A stretch of 12,865 nt of DNA from Propionibacteriaceae bacterium (GTDB lineage Bacteria; Actinomycetota; Actinomycetes; Propionibacteriales; Propionibacteriaceae): contig JAGXHS010000099.1 of NCBI GenBank assembly GCA_024636075.1, forward strand, positions 1-12,865, written 5' to 3'. A program made the translations under genes and the position numbers. Shown piece after piece: positions 7,140-12,251 of this stretch. How positions within the stretch are numbered: the first letter of the stretch is position 1; each line of letters opens with the position of its first letter. The notes under the pieces are model-generated. The model had not been told where the DNA came from and ran no database searches. It saw only the letters and a list, made by a program, of their open reading frames with translations.

Positions 7140-7621
7140 TAGCTCTCCAGCTTCAGCTGGGTGCGTCCGATCCGGATGATGTCACCCAACGAGACTTTGG
7201 TGGGCGTGGTAATCCGCACTCCGTTGACGTAGGTGCCGTTGGTGGAGTTGAGGTCGTGAACCATCCAGGTGCCGCTTCCGGAGCGGATGACCCGGGCGTG
7301 GCGGGTGGAGGAGTAATCATCGTCGATGACGATGTCGGCATCGCTGGCTCGACCGATGACGATGGTGTCCTCGAGCGAGGCAGTTGCCCCGGTCGATCGT
7401 CCGGTGATGACGGTGAGCGCGTTGGCGAGGCCCTTGGGGGACTTGCGCCGGCGGCCGCGATGCTTCTGCGGTGGCTCGTTCAGGCTGTTGAGCTCTGGTG
7501 AATTGGTGGCGACGGTACGGCCGAACATGTCGGTCTTGATCACGTTGGCTGCGAACAGGATAAACACCCACATCGTGCCCAGGAACACGAGCTTCAGCAC
7601 CGCAACCAAGAACTCGGACAT
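7139..7621 (-). CDS. fhaB: membrane-anchored FHA-domain protein
   Basis: This 160-residue protein has an N-terminal membrane helix (about 5-27), a short basic linker (KHRGRRRKSPKG, 53-64), and a C-terminal forkhead-associated domain. The phosphothreonine-binding loops are intact: GRASDAD (90-96), SSTRHAR (104-110) and the NSTNGTYVNG core (125-134). In mycobacteria the counterpart (FhaB/FipA) is bound and phosphorylated by the operon kinases and links signalling to division proteins. The ATG is 3 nt beyond the fhaA stop, with an AGGAG about 8 nt ahead that overlaps the end of fhaA. The TAA stop overlaps the pstP start. Length matches the mycobacterial protein. Confidence 0.94.
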   Translation of the reverse strand: MSEFLVAVLKLVFLGTMWVFILFAANVIKTDMFGRTVATNSPELNSLNEPPQKHRGRRRKSPKGLANALTVITGRSTGATASLEDTIVIGRASDADIVIDDDYSSTRHARVIRSGSGTWMVHDLNSTNGTYVNGVRITTPTKVSLGDIIRIGRTQLKLES

Positions 7622-7624
7622 GCC

Positions 7625-8338
7625 TCACGCTCCTGCGGGAGAGTGCACCAGCATCCGGGTGGAGCCGATCTCGATTCGAGATCCATCCGCCAACGTTGCC
7701 TGTCGCACTTTTTGGCCATCGACAATGATCCCGTTGGTCGATCCCAGATCTTCGATGGCAAGGCTGATCTCGTCGCCGTAGTTGTTGATCGAGATGCGTG
7801 CGTGTTTGCGCGAGACGCCGGGATCATTGATTCGCAGGTCAGCCTCCGAGCCGCGCCCGATGACCAGGCCCGGGGGGACCAGTGGGTGACGAACCCCGTT
7901 GACCTCCAGCACCAGCTGCGAACGACGGATCATCGAGGTGCTGGCTGAGCCCTCGGCCTGTTCGACGTCCGCCACTGCCGTGCTGGAGACCGTGAATCGG
8001 CCGGTCGGCAGTGATTCGTCGAGTTCGTAGGTGATGCGGATCGGTCCGTTGAAGACGTAGCGACGATCTGCGGCGTGCTCGCGCAGCTCCGGGACGATCT
8101 CGGCGTTCAATGTCTTCGCGTAGGGCACCAACCTGTCGTGGTCCCGACGTGACAAACCGACGGTGAAGTCATTGGGCACGAGACGCTTGTCACGGCTCAG
8201 CAGCCGAGCCTCGGCGTCGAGTTCGCGTTGCAGTCGGGCTGAGATCTCAACGGGTTGCACGTCGCCCTTGAAGGCACGCGCGAAGGCGCCGCTGACTGCG
8301 CCTTCGATCTTGTTCTCGAAGCGGTCGAACAATCCCAT
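7625..8338 (-). CDS. fhaA: compact FhaA: N-terminal DUF3662 domain plus FHA domain
   Basis: This 237-residue cytoplasmic phosphothreonine reader is the first gene of the cell-wall signalling operon. Residues 1-~108 form the FhaA N-terminal domain (MGLFDRFENKIEG..., then a conserved segment with VPNDFTV and RRYVFNGPI). A linker of roughly 30 residues leads to the FHA domain (about 143-234) with GRGSEAD (161-167), SRKHARI (176-182) and DLGSTNG (197-203). Mycobacterial FhaA is about 527 residues because of a long disordered linker, which is missing here; shorter forms occur in other Actinobacteria. In mycobacteria FhaA binds the PknB-phosphorylated pseudokinase domain of MviN/MurJ. The ATG at 8338 is chosen over the upstream frame start at 8422 because GGGAGG lies 5 nt ahead and the conserved MGLFDRFE begins there. 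Confidence 0.95.
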   Translation of the reverse strand: MGLFDRFENKIEGAVSGAFARAFKGDVQPVEISARLQRELDAEARLLSRDKRLVPNDFTVGLSRRDHDRLVPYAKTLNAEIVPELREHAADRRYVFNGPIRITYELDESLPTGRFTVSSTAVADVEQAEGSASTSMIRRSQLVLEVNGVRHPLVPPGLVIGRGSEADLRINDPGVSRKHARISINNYGDEISLAIEDLGSTNGIIVDGQKVRQATLADGSRIEIGSTRMLVHSPAGA

Positions 8339-8369
8339 CTGCCCCTCCCTTCGGGTGGTCTGCCTGTCG

Positions 8370-8375
8370 ATCCTA
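8370..8375 (-). promoter_or_regulatory. candidate -10 element of the fhaA-pknB operon promoter
   Basis: On the minus strand TAGGAT (8375-8370) matches the TANNNT -10 form. Transcription would begin about 7 nt downstream, leaving a leader of roughly 25 nt before the fhaA ATG. No good -35 lies 16-19 nt upstream; the nearest T-rich hexamer is in GTTACACC around 8401-8394. The 229-nt gap upstream of fhaA also carries short direct repeats that could be activator or repressor sites. Confidence 0.35.
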
Positions 8376-8396
8376 CAGATGACGACCTGTGCGGGT

Positions 8397-8478
8397 GTAA
8401 CTTGCCCCCAACCGGCGGTCAAGGGTGACAGTAACTTCTCGACGCCCAGGGCAGTGATCGCCGCGAGCCGTGATCGCC
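8397..8478. repeat. paired short direct repeats upstream of the fhaA operon
   Basis: GTAACTT occurs at 8397-8403 and 8431-8437, and GTGATCGCC occurs at 8454-8462 and 8470-8478. GTAAC direct repeats recall MtrA-type response-regulator sites in Actinobacteria, but the spacing here (34 nt) does not match a tight tandem site. They may be regulator contacts or chance; no palindrome supports a dimer site. Confidence 0.2.
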
Positions 8479-8567
8479 TGACCTGACTCTACCGGCTCGA
8501 CATGAAAGAGGTTTGAGCTATCGGTCGGTGGTTGTCGCGTGGAGCGTGGGACCGCGGGATCGTGGTG

Positions 8568-8966
8568 TCACTCCTCGTCGCTGAGCATGTCATCCATCAG
8601 CTGGTTGATCTGCCTGGACAGCTGCTTCAGGGTGGCGCGACGCGACGAGCCGCTCTTCCCGACCGATGCCAGTTCCACCTTCTGGCGCAGTTTGTCGATG
8701 CGATCGAGCCAGTTCTGTCCGAGCTCAGCGGTCGCCGGATTCTCCAACGCACGCAGAGCGTGGTTCTGCGCGACGTCCAGCTGGGTACCCATCCGGGCGT
8801 GCGCGGTGCGTCCCTGACGAACATCACTGAGGTTGTTGGTCGCCTGTTTGCCCACACCGGTGACGGCATGGCGCACGACCTCGTTCTCGCTGACCAGCTT
8901 GTACACCTGCTGGGCAGCGACGAGAGCCACGGGTGCCAGTTTCGTGGCCTTGGACAGCTTCGACAC
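8568..8966 (-). CDS. small helical protein of unknown function
   Basis: I do not recognise this 132-residue protein. It begins VSKLSKATKLAPVALVAAQQVYKLVSENE, with a short moderately hydrophobic Ala/Val stretch at about 10-19. It continues with basic and Gln-rich, probably helical segments (VRQGRTAHARMGTQLDVAQNHALRALEN, then a second helix pair with LDRIDKLRQKVELA) and ends acidic (LMDDMLSDEE). No cysteine is present, and no clear signal peptide or catalytic motif is visible. The GTG at 8966 is chosen because AGGAGG sits 6 nt ahead. Longer starts at 8999 or 9206 would read through the SD, a palindrome, and the antisense strand of a tRNA. It lies between the fhaA operon and a divergent tRNA, so it is probably its own transcription unit. 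Confidence 0.75.
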   Translation of the reverse strand: MSKLSKATKLAPVALVAAQQVYKLVSENEVVRHAVTGVGKQATNNLSDVRQGRTAHARMGTQLDVAQNHALRALENPATAELGQNWLDRIDKLRQKVELASVGKSGSSRRATLKQLSRQINQLMDDMLSDEE

Positions 8967-8981
8967 GGGTCCCCTCCTGCG

Positions 8982-8999
8982 ATGGACAACGTCGTCCAT
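8982..8999. promoter_or_regulatory. 18-bp near-perfect palindrome at the 5' end of the small helical gene
   Basis: ATGGACAACGTCGTCCAT is palindromic except for one mismatched pair (the A at 8988 opposite the G's partner at 8993). It sits just upstream of the AGGAGG SD and about 15 nt before the GTG start of the gene ending at 8568. This is the expected place for a dimeric repressor's operator or an mRNA leader hairpin. The regulator is not identifiable from the site. Confidence 0.4.
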
Positions 9000-9101
9000 T
9001 GTGCCAGCTGGCGCGAGTCTGGATTGCTCAGGAGAAGGTCTCAGCAGCCGCTGGGCGACGATGTGCAGTTGTCTCGGTCGCTGTGTTAGCCTTCTCGGGC
9101 T

Positions 9102-9119
9102 GGTTTCCCCCGGGGAACC
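9102..9119 (+). repeat. GC-rich inverted repeat in the tRNA 5' leader
   Basis: GGTT(T)CCCC at 9102-9110 can pair with GGGGAACC at 9112-9119, ending 3 nt before the mature tRNA 5' end at 9123. It may form a leader hairpin affecting RNase P processing, or be a DNA site. The loop is minimal, so pairing would open a few bases. Confidence 0.3.
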
Positions 9120-9122
9120 TGC

Positions 9123-9205
9123 GCGCGAGTGGCGGAATGGCAGACGCGCTGGCTTCAGGTGCCAGTGTCCTTCGGGACGTGGAGGTTCAACTCCTCTCTC
9201 GCGCA
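9123..9205 (+). tRNA. tRNA-Leu (anticodon CAG)
   Basis: The 83-nt class II tRNA folds cleanly. The acceptor stem is GCGCGAG (9123-9129) with CTCGCGC (9198-9204), discriminator A at 9205. The D arm is GCG...CGC. The anticodon stem CTGGC/GCCAG flanks loop TTCAGGT, giving CAG, which reads CUG leucine codons. A long variable arm (GTCCTTCGGGAC) marks it as class II, and the T arm has the TTCAACT loop. CCA is not encoded. A tRNA-Leu beside fhaA is also seen in mycobacteria. It is followed by an intrinsic terminator. Confidence 0.96.
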
Positions 9206-9247
9206 CAAAGGTGTATGGTTCCCTGACTACATCAACTCTCTTCTGAC

Positions 9248-9265
9248 AAGGACTGCGGTCCTTTT
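9248..9265 (+). terminator. intrinsic terminator of tRNA-Leu
   Basis: AAGGAC (9248-9253), loop TGCG, GTCCTT (9258-9263), then two more T residues form a 6-bp hairpin with a short T-run, 43 nt after the tRNA end and on the same strand. Confidence 0.7.
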
Positions 9266-9515
9266 CAGTTGTGGACCCTCATGGACGCAGATGGTCTCCA
9301 GAGGCATCTCATTCCCCACGTATTCCCCACGACACCCTGTGCGTGGGGAACGTCCCCGGCAGGGGCGTGCCCGCCCTTCACAGTCCACCGGACAGCCCTG
9401 TCGCCCGATGCGGAGGGTCGTTGCGCGTCCAGGTTTGTCCGGCGACTCACGCGATCGGTTACCCGACCCTTGGTGATTCAACAACCAGGTGGTCCACATC
9501 AGAGCCAGGTTCCCC
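9266..9515. other. gene-free stretch between tRNA-Leu terminator and tetR promoter
   Basis: No convincing gene is present. The open frames on both strands (up to ~100 codons) have no SD, no domain and a biased Arg/Pro/Ser-rich composition. The stretch carries the TTCCCCACG repeats (9311-9350) and, right after them, a weak hairpin (CGTCCC/GGGGCG at about 9351-9367). It marks the change from conserved origin-proximal genes to accessory genes. No integrase fragment and no copy of the tRNA 3' end was found. Confidence 0.5.
9311..9350. repeat. ATTCCCCACG direct repeat plus inverted copy
   Basis: ATTCCCCACG occurs at 9311-9320 and again at 9322-9331, an 11-bp period close to one helical turn. A perfect inverted copy of nine bases, CGTGGGGAA, lies at 9342-9350, giving a 9-bp stem with a 10-nt loop. 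This may be a protein-binding cluster or a transcript hairpin. It superficially resembles GGGGAA-containing CRISPR repeats, but there is no array. Confidence 0.55.
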
Positions 9516-9545
9516 TTGACAGGAACCGTCACCATGGTCCAATAT
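9516..9545 (+). promoter_or_regulatory. candidate promoter of tetR, giving a leaderless mRNA
   Basis: TTGACA at 9516-9521 is a perfect -35 hexamer. CAATAT at 9540-9545 follows after 18 nt as a modest -10. The predicted start falls at about 9552-9553, the A of the tetR ATG, and no SD precedes that ATG. This fits the leaderless transcripts common in Actinobacteria. Confidence 0.5.
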
Positions 9546-9561
9546 CCTAACTATGTTAGGA
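9545..9561. promoter_or_regulatory. 17-bp palindromic operator over the tetR start codon
   Basis: TCCTAAC (9545-9551), centre TAT, GTTAGGA (9555-9561) is a perfect 7+3+7 inverted repeat. The tetR ATG (9553-9555) lies in its centre and the site begins at the last base of the proposed -10. This is the classic position for autorepression by a TetR dimer (inference from position and symmetry). Confidence 0.75.
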
Positions 9562-10170
9562 GAACCAAACATCGGTAGGATTGCTCGCCGTCGTCAAAGC
9601 ACGCGGAACGAGATCCTCGACGCCGCGTGGGCGGTGGTGCGTGAGTCCGGCTGGTCCGGACTCACCCAGCGGAGAGTCGCGGAGCGGGTTGGCATGAGCG
9701 CGCCTTCGCTCTACGGACACTTCGACTTCAAGCTCTCCATCGTCGATGCGATGTTCGGCCAGGCGTGGGCCGAGTTCGACGCGATCGCGGCGGCGCTCGA
9801 GCCCGATCTCCCTCAAGACCCGCGCGCAGCGTTGCTGGCGGTCGCGACGACCTGGCTCGACGCGATGGCGGCGGACCCGGAGCGGAACGCGCTGATGAAC
9901 CAGCGCCCCATCCCCGGCTTCACACCGAGCGCCGAGTCCTACGCGTTCGCCGTCAAGACCATCGAGCGGCTGCACCGGCTACTGGACCGCTTCGGCATCA
10001 CCGACCCCGACGCCGCTGACCTGTGGACCGGGATCCTCGCGGGCCTGGCCAGCCAGCAGAACGCCAACGACCCGGGGGGCGAGCGCTGGCGTCGGCTCGT
10101 CCCCCGCGCTGTCGACATGTTTCTCAGCGAAGTCGGCCCCGACACAACACGGAGAAAGGAAACCCCATGA
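9553..10170 (+). CDS. TetR/AcrR-family transcriptional regulator
   Basis: This 205-residue repressor has the TetR N-terminal DNA-binding domain (about 16-62): RNEILDAAWAVVRESGWSGLTQRRVAERVGMSAPSLYGHF with the typical recognition helix and SLYGHF end. The C-terminal ligand domain (about 75-200) is helical and unassigned. The ATG at 9553 lies within a perfect palindrome and at the likely transcription start. The gene is coupled to the following MDMPI-family gene by an ATGA overlap, so the repressor probably controls itself and that enzyme, lifted by a small-molecule ligand. The ligand cannot be read from sequence; the enzyme suggests a toxic or xenobiotic compound. Confidence 0.93.
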   Translation: MLGEPNIGRIARRRQSTRNEILDAAWAVVRESGWSGLTQRRVAERVGMSAPSLYGHFDFKLSIVDAMFGQAWAEFDAIAAALEPDLPQDPRAALLAVATTWLDAMAADPERNALMNQRPIPGFTPSAESYAFAVKTIERLHRLLDRFGITDPDAADLWTGILAGLASQQNANDPGGERWRRLVPRAVDMFLSEVGPDTTRRKETP

Positions 10171-10943
10171 ACAGCACAGACCAACCCCACACCGAGGCTG
10201 GCTCGCGGCGGCCCCAACTGGACCGTGAGGTGGCGATGCGACTTGCGGAGACGGAGTACGAGCGTTTCCTCGACCTGCTGCGGTCACTGTCGCCCGACGA
10301 CTGGAGCAAGGCCACCGAGTGTCCCGAGTGGGACGTGAGGGCGATGGCGGGCCACACCACTGGGATGGCGCTCATGGCGACCGGCATGAAGGAGACGCTG
10401 CGGCAGTCCGTGGTCTCCAAGCGCCGCGGCGGCGTCCCCCTGGACGCCCTCACGGCACTGCAGGTCGAGGAGCATGCCGACCTCACGACGAACGAGCTCG
10501 TCGACCGGTTCGCCGCGATCGGCCCCCGAGCCGCGCGCGGGCGCCGGCGTACTCCCGCCCTGGTCCGTCGAATGAAGCTGCCGGATCCTCAGGACGTCGC
10601 CGGTAGCATCGAGCGCTGGACGAACGGATACCTCATCGACACGATCCTGACCCGCGACCCGTGGATGCACCGCATGGACATCTGCCGGGCGACCGGGCAC
10701 GCACCTGTGCTGACTCCCGACCACGACGGTCTACTGGTTGCCGATGTCGTCGAAGAATGGGCCGGCCGGCACGGCCGCCCGTACCAGCTTCACCTCACCG
10801 GCGCGGCGGGTGGCAGCTTCTCCCGCGGCGGTGGCGGGCCCGAGCTGACGCTTGACGCCGTCGACTTCTGCCGCGTCCTGTCCGGACGCACCGCCCGCCA
10901 CCCGGTGACGCACGACCTCCTCGACGTGGCCGTGCCCTTCTGA
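10167..10943 (+). CDS. MDMPI-family (maleylpyruvate isomerase-like, DinB fold) mycothiol-dependent protein
   Basis: This 258-residue protein resembles the mycothiol-dependent maleylpyruvate isomerase family. The N-terminal helical metal-binding domain (about 20-175) shows LLRSLSPDDWSKATECPEWDVRAMAGHT, with His63 as a likely metal ligand. It also shows RDPWMHRMDICRATG, with His168 and acidic residues at 164 and 171, where the family's Glu/Asp-x3-His ligands lie. The C-terminal part (about 180-258) matches the MDMPI_C region. Members use mycothiol in thiol transfer or isomerisation, but most are uncharacterised, so the substrate is unknown. The ATG at 10167 is set by GGAGAAAGGA 6 nt ahead and by ATGA overlap with tetR; a longer in-frame ORF from 10023 lies inside tetR and is rejected. 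Confidence 0.88.
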   Translation: MNSTDQPHTEAGSRRPQLDREVAMRLAETEYERFLDLLRSLSPDDWSKATECPEWDVRAMAGHTTGMALMATGMKETLRQSVVSKRRGGVPLDALTALQVEEHADLTTNELVDRFAAIGPRAARGRRRTPALVRRMKLPDPQDVAGSIERWTNGYLIDTILTRDPWMHRMDICRATGHAPVLTPDHDGLLVADVVEEWAGRHGRPYQLHLTGAAGGSFSRGGGGPELTLDAVDFCRVLSGRTARHPVTHDLLDVAVPF

Positions 10944-11211
10944 AGACATCTCTGAACCCAACCAAGGAGACAATCGCCGGGTCGCCGTGGATCATCTCCC
11001 AGCTAGCAGGCGCCCCCTTCCGCCGCGAGCCGACCATGCTCGTCGCGGATGAGCCGTCAGCGCCACGCCAGCAGGTGTGCCGCCCAAACGACTGCGACGG
11101 CGGTCAGCGACACTCTGATCGCCCTTGGGCATGGAAGAAGTGTCCGATCGTTCGGTGTTCGAGTGGTTGCCTGGTGGCGGCGACATGAGCCTCGGCCAGC
11201 AAGCAGGTGCA
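10944..11211. other. convergent gap between the MDMPI-family gene and the iron-sulfur gene
   Basis: No supported gene or clear terminator lies here. An SD-like AAGGAGACA at about 10964-10972 is followed by an open + frame (SPWIISQLAGAPFRREPT...) that lacks a start codon at the right distance. On the minus strand a short hydrophobic peptide frame (LTAVAVVWAAHLLAW) ends in a stop. Both could be gene remnants or chance in GC-rich DNA. Confidence 0.35.
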
Positions 11212-11856
11212 CTACTGGGCGGCTGCGTCCTCGTCGAAGGCGACCTCCCAGTGCTTCCCACTACAGAACGGTTTGTTTTGACTTGCGACGCAACGACACA
11301 ACGCCACATGGTCGGTGGTCGCCCCTTCCGGCAGTTCAACGTCGTTGAGCTCGCAACCTCCGGACACGACGTAGGGGCCGCCCGGGGCGTACGCGACTGT
11401 GGATGCTCCGCCGCGCTCACGATGCTCGACTCCGTCGATCGAATAGCTGAGTGCTCCCGACGGACACATCCCGATGACCGAGATGATCTCGTCGGCGGTG
11501 GCTCCGGCAGGGTCGATGAACGGTTCGGTTCTCAATCGGAACACCGACGCCAAATTGTCCGTGCAGCGCCCGGCGTGCGCGCACAGCCCGCGGTTGTCAT
11601 GGATCGTGAGGTTGCCATGCACGTAGTTGTCGCGCTGATCCGGTTGCCGGTTTGGATCCTTGTCGCCCGAAAATCCGTTGCGAGCGTGAGTGCCGTCGCA
11701 GAACGGCTTGTTGCTCGAACCGCCACAGCGGCACAAGAAGACCCGTGGCGCGGTGTCGATCTCGGAGCCGTCACGCATCCGGGTGATCGAGGACGCACCT
11801 TCGACTTGGTAGGGCCCGTTCGTGGTCGGTGTGATTCGTATCTGCTGCTCGCTCAT
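11212..11856 (-). CDS. iron-sulfur protein: CDGSH – ferredoxin-like (Fer4_19) – CDGSH
   Basis: This 214-residue cytoplasmic protein carries three potential cluster sites. The N-terminal CDGSH motif (CRCGGSSNKPFCDGTH) gives Cys42, Cys44, Cys53 and His57. The middle (about 80-145) resembles the divergent mono-cluster ferredoxin domain with LCAHAGRC (Cys92, Cys98) and MCPSGAL (Cys131). The C-terminal CDGSH variant (CRCVASQNKPFCSGKH) gives Cys187, Cys189, Cys198 and His202. The outer parts look like an internal duplication, each opening with GPYxV before the motif. The role is probably electron transfer, redox sensing or cluster handling; no partner enzyme is adjacent. The ATG at 11856 is chosen because GGAGG lies 7 nt ahead; an in-frame start at 11886 would include that SD. 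Confidence 0.92.
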   Translation of the reverse strand: MSEQQIRITPTTNGPYQVEGASSITRMRDGSEIDTAPRVFLCRCGGSSNKPFCDGTHARNGFSGDKDPNRQPDQRDNYVHGNLTIHDNRGLCAHAGRCTDNLASVFRLRTEPFIDPAGATADEIISVIGMCPSGALSYSIDGVEHRERGGASTVAYAPGGPYVVSGGCELNDVELPEGATTDHVALCRCVASQNKPFCSGKHWEVAFDEDAAAQ

Positions 11857-12251
11857 GTGATTGCCTCCCCAGCTCAAGCGCAACAACCATTGGGCGAAAG
11901 TATTGCAGACGGTTCGTCAAGACGCAGGACCGGTCGTTCGTGGCTGCAAAACGATCGAACCACCGGACTTCTCGGCGCAATCACGTCGTGAGCGAGTTGT
12001 CGCGATGAGCGAGTTCGATGAACCGTCACATGACGGCGACGTCGAAACTGTCGACTGACTGCCCGCAGGGGCGCAGGCGTTCCGCGAGCGAATGGCGTCG
12101 GCGCCCCGGCACCAGTGGGCGGTGGCGCGCCGATTGCAGGACTCAGCGTTGCAGTTCCTCCAGCGTGGCGAGCAGTCCTCGCGTCCTGCTCCTGGTTCAT
12201 GTGTTCTCCGTCCCGGGCGTCAGGGCGTCAAGAGCGTCGCCACGTTGCAGC
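11857..12251. other. gene-poor stretch between the iron-sulfur gene and the MFS gene
   Basis: No convincing gene is seen. It contains the leader of the iron-sulfur gene (minus strand), a TGAGCGAGTT direct repeat (11989-11998 and 12006-12015), a 17-codon + frame MSEFDEPSHDGDVETVD (12005-12058), and a + frame continuing beyond that stop. On the minus strand an ATG at about 12200 with GGAG ahead starts an Ala/Pro/Arg-rich frame of low credibility, and a different frame ends LLATLEELQR before a TGA. These look like eroded gene ends. Confidence 0.4.
12215..12230. repeat. 8-bp tandem duplication GGGCGTCA x2
   Basis: GGGCGTCA at 12215-12222 is repeated without a gap at 12223-12230, just beyond the MFS stop. 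An 8-bp duplication shifts frame, so it could have broken an ORF once reading through here on the minus strand. Confidence 0.6.

Noticed and set aside
8967..9206. N-terminal extension of the small helical protein through the palindrome and tRNA
   Set aside because: The extension is the antisense of tRNA-Leu and spacer; AGGAGG is placed correctly for the GTG at 8966.
9311..9350. Type I-E-like CRISPR repeat
   Set aside because: Only one inverted unit and one extra half copy are present; there are no regularly spaced repeats, spacers or cas genes.
9227..9535. 102-codon minus frame downstream of tRNA-Leu, considered as an integrase remnant
   Set aside because: No catalytic Arg/His/Tyr motif or other integrase feature is visible, it has no SD, and it runs through the terminator region.
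10023..10166. Longer start for the MDMPI-family gene
   Set aside because: It overlaps tetR coding sequence; the ATG at 10167 has a good SD and an ATGA coupling overlap.
11125..11991. 288-codon + strand frame opposite the iron-sulfur gene
   Set aside because: The opposite strand encodes perfect CDGSH motifs with a good SD, so this frame is its shadow.
11874..12200. 108-codon minus frame between the iron-sulfur and MFS genes
   Set aside because: It has Ala/Pro/Arg-rich composition, no recognisable domain, and overlaps the iron-sulfur gene leader; an SD-like GGAG ahead of the ATG is not enough.
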